A stretch of 64,000 bases of DNA from Verticillium longisporum (Eukaryota; Ascomycota; Sordariomycetes; Glomerellales; Plectosphaerellaceae), in contig JAETXT010000015.1 of NCBI GenBank assembly GCA_019188255.1, positions 1,116,001 to 1,180,000 of the forward strand, in the 5' to 3' direction. Made by a program: the position numbers and the translations under genes. The notes beneath the pieces were generated by a model. That model was not told the origin of the DNA, ran no database searches, and saw nothing but the letters and a program-made list of their open reading frames with translations. Position 1 is the stretch's first letter, and every line of letters begins with the position of its first letter. This document shows, one piece after another, positions 42,252-52,914 of this stretch.

Positions 42252-44708
42252 CTAAGGCTTGCCGCCCTTCTTCTTCTTCTTGTTCTTCTTCTTCTTCGGC
42301 CCTACGAGCGTGCCCTCAACGTTGGACGGCGCCGTCGAGGGACCCGCCTCGTCCGCAGCCTCGGCCTCCTCCGACTCCTGCGCCGCGGCCGCGTAGGATA
42401 TGCTGTCTTCCTGATCGCTCTTCTTGGCCGGTTGCCGGTTGCCCGACGTCGCCGACAGCTTGGACTCGTTGTCCGAGTCGGAGCTCGCCGCCTGGATGAC
42501 AATTTTGCGCACGCCGCTGCTCGTCTCCACAATGTTCTCGCTGATGCTACCGCTGCGAACAAGCGTCCTGCGGCGCGGCGTGACGCCGCCGCCGCCGCCG
42601 CCGCCGTCCTCGTTGGCGCTGATGATGCTGCCGCGGCTGCTTGCCCGGCCATTGCCCACGGCGACGGTGAGGTCCGGCTTTGTGGTCGACGTGGGGCTGG
42701 TGTTGCTGCTTGTGCCGGCGCCGGCACCGCGGGGCTCTTCATCCTTGATTGTGGGCATCTGCAGCTCGGGCACGGCCTGCGTCGTCTCCAGGGGGACCAG
42801 ATCGTCGTATTCCTGGGCGGCGAGGCGCGCCTGGGCACCGCTCATGCCAGCCCCGACATAGCTCTTGCGTACCGCGTGGACGCCACCCTTGCCTGTGAGC
42901 TTGGGTCGCGCAATGAGCGGCGTGTTCTCGTCCTCAATGACCTCGTCGTCCAGAAGACGAGACTCGATCAGGTCGCCGGCCACGGAGGCGGGACGACTCC
43001 TCTGCGCAGGAGGTTGCACAACAACTTGTCCACCCATTGCCGTCTTCTTGATCTTGACCGTCGTCGACTTGGTATCCCTGGGGTTCGTGTTACGGTTGGA
43101 TGGGCCAAGGTGCTTGAGCTGGCGCTTGATCTCCTCGAGATTGGCCTTGACCGGTACCGTGGTGGCCTGCATCCGTCCATCGGGGCCCGCCGAGCTTCGG
43201 CGCATCAGGAACGTTGCCGTCTTTCCAGGGCTCGTAGACATGTTGGCGACGTCACCTTGTCCGCCAAGTGAGCTGATGCGCTTATCATGGGGCTCTTCGT
43301 CATCGTCAACATCAATGAGCTTGCCGTTTCCATTCTCGTTCGCGCGGTTGGCCACGTCCTCCATGTCCTTCCTCATAGGTCGAGCTTTGGGGGCCGGGGT
43401 CAGGCGGCGAATCGCCTTGTGGACGTCAATGTACACGTCTGACTCGTCGATGATTTCCCTGTTCAACTGTTAATTGACAATTTCCGAACACGATGAGAAA
43501 GTGTACCTACTCTCCGATAAGCTCCTCGATGACGTCCTCGAGAGTGACGACACCGAGCGCGCCGTAGTCCTCACCAGGAGACTCAGAAACCAACACCATG
43601 TGAGACTTGCCCTCCTGGAAGAAGTTGACGATATCGAGGCAGCTGGTCTCGGGGCGTGTCTCAGGCAGCGTAGCCAGAGGGAAGTCCTTGACCTTCCAGG
43701 CGTCTTCGGGGTCGTACGTGATGAGAATCTTGACCAGGAGCATGCCCACAAAGTCTCTGGGCTTGCCCGGCGCATGAATGGGGATTCGAGAATAGCCTTC
43801 CGATAGGATTCGGTCCATGGTCTTCTCGTCGAGGACAGTATCCTCGGCCATGGTGAAGACGTCGTCCATAGGCGTCATGACAGTTTCGACAGATTTATCC
43901 TTGAGGTCGAGAACGGCGCTGATGATGGTAACCTCATCCTGGTTCAGGCGCTCGCCAACCTCGCCGAGGGACTTGTGCAACGTGACGAGAGTCTTGAGGC
44001 CACTCTTCTTGTAGATGGTGCCGTGGTCCTCGCCGAGTGCCCAGTCGAGAAGCTTGGCGGTGGGCCAGGCGACGGGGGCCATCAGCCACATCATGACAAG
44101 CACGGGCTTGGCCATGATACCGCCAATCTGGAGGCCGTAGCGGACGCAGATGGACTGAGGCACCACTTCACCAAAGATGACGATAAGCACAGTACTGCCA
44201 ACAACAGCGGCAACGCCACCGCCGAGACAGCGATCGAGAACAACGGGAAGAGTCTCGTTGACGATAACATTGGACAGGAGGAGCGTGACGAGGACCCAGT
44301 GCTTTCCCTTCTTCAGCAGGTTATAGACGCGTTTCGCGTTCTTGGACTGAGGTTCGTAGGGGTCGCCGGCCATGACCTGAAGGTATATGCTGTCCTGACC
44401 CATCAAACTGGCAAGGGTTAGCGACAGGGCGCAGGAGATGAAGGGTGCTGCTGTACGTACGCGATGGTCAGACCGGCAAAGGCGCCACCGAGGAGGACAA
44501 GCACGAGAGAGACGATGAAGAGGACGGTTCGGGTGCTACCCGTCTCCTCGGGCACGTCGTCATGGTGATCCCTGATGCCCAGAGGCGCGCCTGCAACAGA
44601 AGAGACCCCCAGGGTGAGAGCCTTGGCCAGGCCAATTACGCCCGTACGGACGATGCCGAATGTGCCAGAGGCATTTCCGGGTCGCGTTGATGACCTCGTG
44701 GTCATCAT
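42252..44708 (-). CDS. mam3: CNNM/Mam3-type DUF21-CBS membrane transporter
   Basis: Predicted vacuolar or organellar membrane protein in divalent-metal homeostasis (yeast MAM3, animal CNNM). Minus-strand exons are 44708-44461, 44407-43511 and 43458-42252, giving 783 residues; an in-frame ATG at 44795 would add 29. A first membrane segment [20 protein letters not shown] precedes the DUF21 core. The core contains [35 protein letters not shown] and [23 protein letters not shown] pair follows, with [30 protein letters not shown] and [20 protein letters not shown]. The long C-terminal tail is disordered and ends in a Lys-rich [12 protein letters not shown]. Introns fall at the first membrane segment and just after the CBS pair. 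Confidence 0.92.
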
Positions 44709-45970
44709 ATGACGGTGCTGTGCGAAGGGCGTTCGTTGATGGCGCTGTGGATGTTGGAAATGGGGATGATTTCTCGAACAAGGCGCGGACGACAAAGATA
44801 CCTGCAGTCGGACGCCAAAGGTTGGGAGGAGGGCAGTAGGGTTCGTTTCGAGGTCGTCGCGTTATCTCAGAATGTAAAGGTGGCGTCGAGTCAAAAAGAG
44901 CTGTGGCGACACTTTTGAGGCGTCGGGAGATCGGTTCGTGTCAGTAAGGTGTTACCCGAATGCCGTAAGCCCGATTCTCGAGAAGGCAGATGCGCAACTC
45001 GGGATACTGAGGAGCAAGCCGACGAAACCGATTGACAGGAGGACAAAGTGGGATGTAGTGACGAAGCCGAAGCTGGCGGCGACGTTTGGATTGAGAGATG
45101 GGTTTTTGGTGGGCAGGAAAATGAAGTCAGAGCAAGCAGGAGAGCCTAGAGCTGCACTAGGACGGAGCTACAGGCCGCAACGAGTCGACAACTGGAGCCC
45201 AGACGAGGGGGTCTTTTGATGACGCGCGATTGAACCCCCTTGATCATGGAAATACGTGGCCGTGATTGGCGGGCTGGACGACCTTTGCGACTGGGGCACG
45301 GAGCACTGACGAACGCCTGGAGGGGACCCCTGCTTGGCAAGTGCTTGAGCCTGGTACGGGCCATCTGGGCGAGGGACCTGGCTGCCCACCAAGCACAGAG
45401 AGCCGCAGGAGATACTGCCTAGGTAGGCACCTACGATCAGACAGACACAAGTACCACAGACCATCGGACATTGCCCGAGCCCAGAGAGAGGGGACCCAAA
45501 GGCAGCCAAGTCGATCAACGACCAACACCATTAATCACAGAGACTCGGCTGAAGAGTCAGTCTCATGGGCCTCACTCATGTTCATTCTCGTCAATTGACC
45601 TCAAACGCTGTGCTTCCCTGCCTAGCTGTACTAATAGACCAGTTGATGGCCTTTGCTTAGGCTCCAAGCTCCTCGGGGTTGCTTGCATCGATGGAGTTCG
45701 ATCCACCGCCGCCCAGTGACATCACCAACAACCCCCCTTTCCCTGCCGCAGCTGGGCGCTCTTCCCTCTGCCTCTCCACCTGCTTCCGCCTGCACATGCA
45801 AAATGCCTGCCTCGTCTGCAGTCGCACGCACAGTGCAAGTGCAATCCATCGCATCGTGCTTGCCATCCTGTTCCACTCCTGCTCCGCCATGTGCCCGTAC
45901 ATGTACATATACCTACCTACCTATATGTATGTAGCGGTACATGGTAGCGCGCCCCTCCCCATCTGCTGAC
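44709..45970. other. intergenic region upstream of the Mam3-like gene
   Basis: About 1.26 kb with no recognised gene. CCTACC/TAGGTAGG words appear near 45,420 and 45,910-45,925. Confidence 0.55.
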
Positions 45971-47698
45971 TCAGAGCTTCACCAGACTCACATCCAATAT
46001 GCCCTCAGTTCCCTTGAGGTCTGCCACAACCTCAGGGCTGACCCCATCAACACCAAGGATCATCAATGCCTCGTTCTCCTCGTTTCCGTTCTCGCCTTCG
46101 ACTCTCTTTCTCTTAGCCCCAGCATCGACACTTGCCACTTGCATGAAGCGAATGTTCACGCCGTAACGACCCAGCACCATGCCGACACCTCCAATCTTGC
46201 CAGGCTCGTCATAGTTGTGCAGCACCAGCAGCGTGCCTTCGGGCTCGAAAGTCGCGTTGAAGCGATCCAGCCGTGAGATGTAGATGCTTTGGCCCGAGAC
46301 ATAGCCCTCAATCACCTGTTCGCTGCCTGGCCGGTCATCGTATGACCGGAGCGTGACGAGGCTCGAGTAGATGGCGTTCGTCCGGTCGCCGCTGTGCGTC
46401 TCGCTAATGACCACACCTCGCTCCTTGGCGATCATGTTGGCATTGACAATGTTGACATCGCGCCCGCCAGCATCGCTGATCGAAGAGACGAGCCCTTTGA
46501 CCAGCGCCGCCAGAAGCGGCCGCGTGTTGGAGATGCCAGACAGCTCGCCATGATACACCAACTCAAACTTGCGTCCTCCCACCATGCCGCCCTTGCTCCC
46601 TACGAAATGCTGTGTGTAGAGGCCGCCCATCTTTTCGATGAGCCGAACGAATGGCTGCAGTTTCTTGTATTCCTCGGGCAGGATGAGCGGCGCGTTGACA
46701 GCCGCCGTTGGCATTCCGCCGCCGAGAATCTCGACCACCTGCGTGCACACGTCCATGGACACGTTTTCTTGTGCTTCGACCGTTGAGGCACCAAGATGGG
46801 GTGTCGCAACGACCTTGGGGTGCCTTGTCAACCGGGCCGCCGTTGAGTCTGCCACGGGTGGTTCCGAAGTGAAGACGTCGAGGCCGGCACCCGCGATCCA
46901 ACCTTCGTCGAGCGCCGTCAGCAGCGCGGCCTCGTTGTAGACTCCGCCACGAGCAACGTTGAGCACGCGGGCCGTCTTCTTCATCTTCTTGAACTCATCT
47001 TCCTTCAGCAGGTCGAGAGTGCTCGCCATGAGTGGCGTGTGAATGGTCAAAAAGTCGACATCTGGAAGGATGGTCTGCAGATCTGGCACGAGCTCGACGT
47101 GCGCCTGTCGAGCAATATCCTTGCTGGCGTACGGGTCGACCGCCTTGACCTTCATGCCGAGCCCAATGGCCATGCGTGCCACCTTCATGCCGACCTTGCC
47201 GAGGCCGATGATGCCCAGCGTCTTGTTGCCCACTTCGACGCCCACGAGCTTGCCGCGCTCCCACTTGCCGTCCTTCATCGTCGTGTCTGCACGACCCACG
47301 TTCCGTGCAGTGGAAAACAGCAGGGCAATCGTGTGCTCGGCCGCCGCGAGGATGTTGCCGGCTGGCGAGTTGACGACAATGATGCCGTGCTGGGTCGCGG
47401 CGTCGACATCAATGTTGTCAACACCAACGCCCGCTCGTGCCACCACCTTGAGTTTCTTGCCTGCCGCCAGCACATCTGCATTGACTTTTGTCTCAGACCG
47501 CACGATCAGGGCATGGTAGCCTGGGATCGCGGCAATGAGCTCCTCTGCTGACAGGCCGAGCCGGTTGTCTACATGGTACTTGTCTTGGAGCAGCGCGAGG
47601 CCGTCGGGTGAGACCTTTTCGGGCACGAGGATGCGGGGCTTGTCGGCGACGAGGGAGGACACGGTCGAGGTGAATTGTCCGATCGCTGAGGGAGCCAT
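45971..47698 (-). CDS. D-3-phosphoglycerate dehydrogenase (serine biosynthesis)
   Basis: Cytosolic NAD-dependent oxidation of 3-phosphoglycerate, the first step of serine synthesis. It is a single-exon gene of 575 residues from the ATG at 47698, giving MAPSAIGQFTSTVSSLVADK; the frame stays open 80 codons further but without similarity. The domains are a substrate-binding part (LIVRSETKVNADVL, GVGVDNIDVDAA), a Rossmann domain (TLGIIGLGKVGMKVARMA) with VLNVARGG and the catalytic HLGAST, an intervening ASB-type domain (ELVYHGELSGI) and a C-terminal ACT domain (GTLLVLHNYDEPGKIGGVG). The type-1 architecture, with both regulatory domains, suggests serine feedback control. Yeast SER3/SER33 are functional counterparts, though their architecture differs. 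Confidence 0.95.
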   Translation of the reverse strand: MAPSAIGQFTSTVSSLVADKPRILVPEKVSPDGLALLQDKYHVDNRLGLSAEELIAAIPGYHALIVRSETKVNADVLAAGKKLKVVARAGVGVDNIDVDAATQHGIIVVNSPAGNILAAAEHTIALLFSTARNVGRADTTMKDGKWERGKLVGVEVGNKTLGIIGLGKVGMKVARMAIGLGMKVKAVDPYASKDIARQAHVELVPDLQTILPDVDFLTIHTPLMASTLDLLKEDEFKKMKKTARVLNVARGGVYNEAALLTALDEGWIAGAGLDVFTSEPPVADSTAARLTRHPKVVATPHLGASTVEAQENVSMDVCTQVVEILGGGMPTAAVNAPLILPEEYKKLQPFVRLIEKMGGLYTQHFVGSKGGMVGGRKFELVYHGELSGISNTRPLLAALVKGLVSSISDAGGRDVNIVNANMIAKERGVVISETHSGDRTNAIYSSLVTLRSYDDRPGSEQVIEGYVSGQSIYISRLDRFNATFEPEGTLLVLHNYDEPGKIGGVGMVLGRYGVNIRFMQVASVDAGAKRKRVEGENGNEENEALMILGVDGVSPEVVADLKGTEGILDVSLVKL

Positions 47699-49049
47699 GT
47701 TCGGTAGGGTTAGGGTATGCACGGTCAAAGTAGATTCAATTGGTATCACGAGCAGACACGGTTGACAGGATGGATGCGGGGGACGGGATGGAGCTGATGA
47801 GGAATGGATAACCAAGAGGCAACAAAGCAGGACGCCGCAGGTGCGACCGCCAGAGCTTTTAAGGCGCCCGTCGGTCTCACGTTCTGTGAGCGTCCAGTCC
47901 AGCTCAACTTGGGTAGCCGCCATCAGCTCATTGTCCAACCTATATTACTTGCAGATAATAGGTGCTTACAGCTCGAGCTGTTCTCGACCTTTGGGGGGAA
48001 ATCAGCATGCAGCTCTCCCTCGCCCAGGCTCCCGTCTCCCGTCTCCCATCGCGAATGGCCTCCCACGCGTCTCGACCAGGCACACATCGCAAGCCACTAA
48101 TGCGATTTACACATCACCGTCTGCGGCTCCCCGGGCTGCGTCATTCAGCCTATAGCTTTTCTCTCTTGGACGATCTCACAGTTGACGCTACTCCCTACCG
48201 TCAGCCCGCGCAACCCCCTCACCTGACGTACGACATAAACCTTTCTGTCGCGTTTCCTCCCCCCACGTTTGAGCTAATGCAGCCCGATCTGCCGTTCCCC
48301 GCATTTTGACTGGTGGGACCTTGATAGGGTCGACGGAGCGCGGGGGCGACGGGGTGGTCTCAGGTTGTGGAATGCGCGGGGTTCATTGGGTGGTTATGGT
48401 GCTTTTGTTTCCATGGGGGGCGAGCTGCGTCAGCGACACAGGCGATGGATGGGTTTGTTTATGCGTCTCGTCGAGTGCGATCCTTCTGCTGTTTCACTCA
48501 GGTGTAGGAGGTGGCCATGCTGCGGTTTCTCGGCTCTCGACATCACTTGCAGACCTGTGGGACCTCACACGATTCGATCAACAGATGTATAGGGCAACTC
48601 GCGACAGAAGATACTCCATGGCTACGTGGATGATTTTGTCAGAGGACGTCTTGAAGCTGGGAGCTGAGGTGAGCCTCTGCTGTGTCTCCGATTGTACACT
48701 TGTTCGACGCAAGAGAGCCAGAGGGCGCCAATGGGCCTGCCACGATCGCGAGAAGAAACCTGTCACGCCGTGCACGGCAGCTTCGTGGTCATCGCCGTGC
48801 CAAATGAAGCAACGAGACTGCGTCGCAGAGAGAACAGGAAGATGGCCGCGAACCAGCAATGGAAGTTCACCAGTCTCAGTCGTTTTGAGAGGCGACATTC
48901 TGAGATGCTGCTTGCTTCTCGAGCTTCTTAAAAAGGCTTCTGTCCTTCGTGATGTACTCTTTCCAGCAGATATCCTGCCCCCATTATCACACACACACAT
49001 GTAACCACCCCCCCTGACTTCTGCTCTTAACGAATACATTGATTCCAAA
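47699..49049. other. intergenic region between the dehydrogenase and the small secreted protein genes
   Basis: About 1.35 kb. No gene is supported; a 232-codon plus-strand frame (48306-49004) has no domain and biased composition. The right end has CACACACACA and is probably the promoter of the first small secreted protein gene. Confidence 0.55.
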
Positions 49050-49374
49050 ATGAAGGTTGCCACTGCCCTCACACAGATTCTTTGCCTGGGAACAGTGTGG
49101 GCCCTGAAAGGCAAATTCAGCTTTTACAACGCGGGGTTGGACATTGGAACGATCCAGGCCAAGTCCAGGTCGTATGTCTACATTGGCGCCAACTCTTTGA
49201 TCGTAAGTCTGCCAAGCATCGACGAGACTCCCCAAATGTATCTTGTGGCGTCTAACCGAGGATGTTACCTAGAATGGTGAAGATGGGACGCCTGAGGTGG
49301 GCCAGAACGTGTCGTTCACAGGCACGCGGCTGCTCGACACCTGGATTGCCACGGACGTGGACCTTCTCGGCTGA
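49050..49374 (+). CDS. small secreted protein, copy A of a tandem paralogous pair
   Basis: An 84-residue predicted secreted protein. Exons are 49050-49202 and 49273-49374, with a phase-0 GT-AG intron of 70 nt containing TCTAACC as a branch-site candidate. A hydrophobic N-terminus MKVATALTQILCLGTVWA with cleavage near residue 18 is typical of a signal peptide. The mature part of about 65 residues has no cysteine, with GLDIGTIQAKSRSYVYIG then ANSLI at the exon end. Exon 2 reads EDGTPEVGQNVSFTG and ends WIATDVDLLG. It matches copy B in start, intron position, exon-2 length and final Asp-Val-Asp motif. I recognise no family; an effector or antimicrobial role is only inferred from size and secretion. 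Confidence 0.75.
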
Positions 49375-50641
49375 GACATCGGCTTGCTGTGACTATGGTG
49401 CTGCTCAGTCACTGCCATTGCCTGGGCGATAGGTCTCCGGAGGTGGCGGGCTAGGGACCAGGTGGATGCGTGCCTTTGGCGCTGCAGTCTGGCCATGTTC
49501 ATCCTGGAATGTTCGTAGCGCTACAGACAGTGACGCTGTTGGTGCTTCTGCATCAATACCAAGTTATTGCAGATTCTCAATCTCGTGATTTCGAGGACAA
49601 ACCACTTGTGTCTCCCAAATGAGTCTCTCCATGATTCTTAACGATCCTCAAAGCCCCCCTGAGGCGTGCTGAAGATCTTGCCGGACGGATATCAAAGTCG
49701 AACCGGGAAAATGTCCAATCGATCACACCCTACGTAATCTAGCTCATCTTCCAGCACGGAGCCAAATATTAGGCTGATTCAGGACTACTGTAATGACGGC
49801 GCAGCACGTATACAATTGCCACACATAGATAGTTCGGACGAAAACGTGCTTCGTGTCATCTGATGCTACCATGGGCCCGCCAACACCCGGCGGTGAACGC
49901 ACTCTATGATGTATGATGTTGATCAAGGTAGGCGAGGTGAACGAATTAGGTATGTATCTTTGACATCGAGGCCTGTGGGACTTGTCAGTGAATTTCGAAC
50001 CTACATTCTCAGTCCATCTCTACTCTGGCCAGAAGTTCACGTCTATAGAATGAATCACAAGTCACATGTATTTGGTAGCGGTGTTGCTCACGCGATCTGG
50101 GAGTTGTACTGTGTACCAGAGGGAGACATGTTTGTGCCGCTAGACTAACGCATCTAGCCTGCACTTCCTACGCTTATTGTGCAATATACAAACGCACACA
50201 TGTACCAGGAAGACGTTGGCCATTTCACCAATTGTCAAGCCCATTACTCTTCTATCAGCAGGTTCTCGGTCCTATGGCTTACATATAGCTCCGGTTGTTG
50301 AGAGGGCTTCACTGCTTATGTGAACCCCAATCCAGTACTTCCGCTGTGCTTGCGAGCTCTGAATAGGTAGGGTATCTGATAAGTCTTGTGATGGTTGATT
50401 CTTGATTGCTTCTCTGAGTTACTGCTACCTACGTGAGTCAGATATACCCATCTGCTCTCAGCGATCACGTAAGCCGTAGTTCACGTGCTCCTGAGAGCAG
50501 TGGATCCCAGATATCTTAGATATCACCATCCTAACCACAGAGTTCCCTAATATTGGTTCAACACCGGTAGACAGCTTTTGTCCTTGCTTCAATACATCCA
50601 GCCACACTCTGGTCGACTCATCAAGCCCACAAAAAACCATC
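49375..50641. other. spacer between the two small secreted protein genes
   Basis: About 1.27 kb, richer in A+T than the housekeeping regions. I found no third intact copy of the family and no transposon remnant. Confidence 0.5.
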
Positions 50642-50975
50642 ATGAAGCTCTCTGCTACTCTACTGTGTGCCATATGCCTCACAGGCGTGTCAGCTCTGGA
50701 AGGCGAAAAGCTCATTGATGGCGTATTCACTGCCTACGACGATATCTTTCAGCTGGGTAGCATCACCAGCGTAGATAAGCGCAGTTTTCTGTTCCCCAAC
50801 CTCAATTCTCTGATTGTAAGGCTATGCGTCTGTTTTGCATTATGTTTGCCCACTGACACTGTTATTTGGCCAGCCTAAGGAAGATCTGCCGCCTCGTGTG
50901 GGGAGAAAGGTCAAGTTTCGGTCCGGTTTGCTAGGCGGCTTGATCCCGATTGCCGTTGATGTGGATATCCTCTGA
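50642..50975 (+). CDS. small secreted protein, copy B of a tandem paralogous pair
   Basis: A 91-residue predicted secreted protein. Exons are 50642-50815 and 50874-50975, with a phase-0 intron of 58 nt. The signal peptide is MKLSATLLCAICLTGVSA. The mature chain of about 73 residues is cysteine-free. It has alternating hydrophobic blocks GVFTAYDDIFQLGSITS, DKRSFLFPNLNSLI (exon end) and PPRVGRKVKFRSG, ending IPIAVDVDIL. The intron follows the same NSLI motif as in copy A and exon 2 is also exactly 102 nt. The succession Gly-x-Ile, Ser-Phe-Leu-Phe, Val-Gly-x-x-Val-x-Phe and Ala-Val-Asp-Val recalls a cold-shock/OB-type beta-barrel, but this is only a pattern impression. Confidence 0.78.
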
Positions 50976-51134
50976 CGTACTACCTTGTGTAGACTTTTCG
51001 GGCTTGGGGATGAGTTTTTCAATCCATAAATATCTCAGCGTCTTGAGAATGAAGACTGTACCGATCAGAAGTACTGCGTCAGTCAATACATCTTAGCTTT
51101 GTGTAGCCCAATAGAGAAGCGAAATTCCTAGCTA

Positions 51135-51871
51135 CTAAAAGCCTCCGGTGACACTCCTCCAGCTGACGTTCTTAGCGGTAGTCTTTTGCGAATACGCCTC
51201 CTTCATGGGTGGTGCGTCGCCAAGACGAGGACAAGGGGAAGCTTGCTGCGCCTGTCGTGATATAGAGCTGTCTTTTTGTGACGAGAGTCTCTTCCATGTC
51301 CGGTGAAGAAAGGTTACGCTTGAAGTTGGATCGAGGTATTGGCCTTCAATTTCAGCACTCTCTAGCTCAGGAGAGGCTCGCGAGGTCGATACATCCCCAT
51401 CACCATTTCCCTGATTTGTGGTAGACGATTCTAGGCCAAGAAGGTCAGGCTCAATCACACTGACCTCACGAGAACCATGGAGTGATGAATGTCTAAGGAC
51501 AGATGTCAGCACGAAGTGTTTCAACACTTCACTGCAGCATTGTATGCAGGGATGGCAAATTCCAGGCAATCCAGGACAATTTGATCTCGAACACTAGAGA
51601 TTTCGCGCTATATGTACGTAGATTCTGGGTTCCTGGAGATCAATCTTTCTATAGCTTCTGGCAGCGACCCGGGTTCTCGTGGTGCCGCCTCTGGGCGAGG
51701 TTGAGGGGTTGGCGGTCTCCCACGACGATACGTCGCATCGTATACACAAGAGAGCTGTCGCTTAGTGCAGCAGTCGCACGGAAGAGTACCGGAGCACTTA
51801 AGCTTCTTCGCCTTACAGAAGTCGCAGGCTCGACTAATCTTCTTTTGACTTGCGACGATCTTGGGGCTCAA
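51135..51871 (-). pseudogene. truncated Zn2Cys6 transcription factor
   Basis: N-terminal fragment of a fungal binuclear-cluster regulator. Exons on the minus strand are about 51871-51618 and 51492-51135. The cluster CDFCKAKKLKC then SGTLPCDCCTKRQLSC keeps all six cysteines (CX2CX6CX5CX2CX6C). Exon 2 carries the linker YLDPTSSVTFLHRTWKRLS, which in full-length relatives precedes a fungal_trans domain of several hundred residues. Here the frame stops at 51135 and the 160 bases before copy B of the secreted protein pair do not encode it. No in-frame ATG occurs between the upstream TGA and the cluster. It is therefore probably a remnant of about 200 residues, missing the regulatory domain and perhaps its first exon. 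Confidence 0.75.
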
Positions 51872-52914
51872 GTGAAGGCGCTTCCCTGGGAGAAGTGCCC
51901 GACCCTGACTGGCCTCGTTTCCTAGACGATGATGCGTTCGATATCATACTTGTTGGCGAATCATGAGATGCCCCGGGTGCTCCTCAAACGGACCCATCTC
52001 CAAGGTTCTTCCTGAATATGGAAATGGCCCGTAGAGAATAAACTTCGATTTTCACTTTCGTGATGTACTTTTAGATGTGATGCATTCTTCCTAGTGAGGG
52101 CACGATGCAAATCTGCACTTCTTCAATCAAGGAGACAGTCGCGGTTCTGATCTCCGCCCGAGAAAAACCTGTCTTAGCTTGTCCCCGGGGTTCCAAATAA
52201 CAAACCCTGTGGACTGCTTCAGATTTCTTTGCGGCAGTCTCGCACGTGGGAGGTGGCGCGGGGTTCAATAAGCACGAGTGGCACCAGCTCACCACACTTA
52301 AAGCTTACCAGACTTATTGCCATTGATCTCGAATTAATTCCAGCGTCCCCTGCCCATACCCTTCATCATACAGTCTTGGCTACGAGCGGCCTTTACATGG
52401 AGGTTGTATCATTAGGCCGTACGTGTCATCAGAGGCATTCCATGCTTTCGACGCCTTGAATCCTGCTTCCTCTCTCACCCTACACCTCGTTCTTGGCACC
52501 CGGTCAGTTTCACGCACGTACCAGGCTCATTCTCTGCTCTAGAAACGCAGACCCTGGCCTAGGAAAGCAGACAAGGGGAAAACGAGTGTGGTAGATTTTT
52601 GTGTGATTTTCTCTCTTGGCTGGCCGCATGGCACTATTCCAGAGTTTGCCTTTGGAGCGTCAAATGTTCTGTGCGGGAAGGCTCTGGGCCTTTGGTGACG
52701 GTAGGGACAGGAATTGTTTGTGTTGCGAGGCCGGGCCACGTTCCTGCGCATGATGGTCTCTTCTCTGAAGGCCCGGCCTGTTTTATTCGGGATCATGATG
52801 CTGAGGCGGCATCTTGTGTGTGAAGGCTGTCGAAAGACCCCTGAGACGAGTCTGCTGGCCGACTCGTGCGAGTGGTGGAACCTCATCCAACCTGGGCGTG
52901 GCGAAGCGAGTGCC
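51872..52914. other. intergenic region
   Basis: About 1.0 kb between the regulator remnant and the ZIP gene. No gene or repeat was recognised. Confidence 0.55.

Noticed and set aside
47699..47938. 80-codon upstream extension of the phosphoglycerate dehydrogenase
   Set aside because: In frame but unlike any part of the family; the ATG at 47698 gives the expected N-terminus.
48306..49004. 232-codon plus-strand open frame
   Set aside because: No signal, domain or typical codon use; ends just before the small secreted protein gene and looks like chance.
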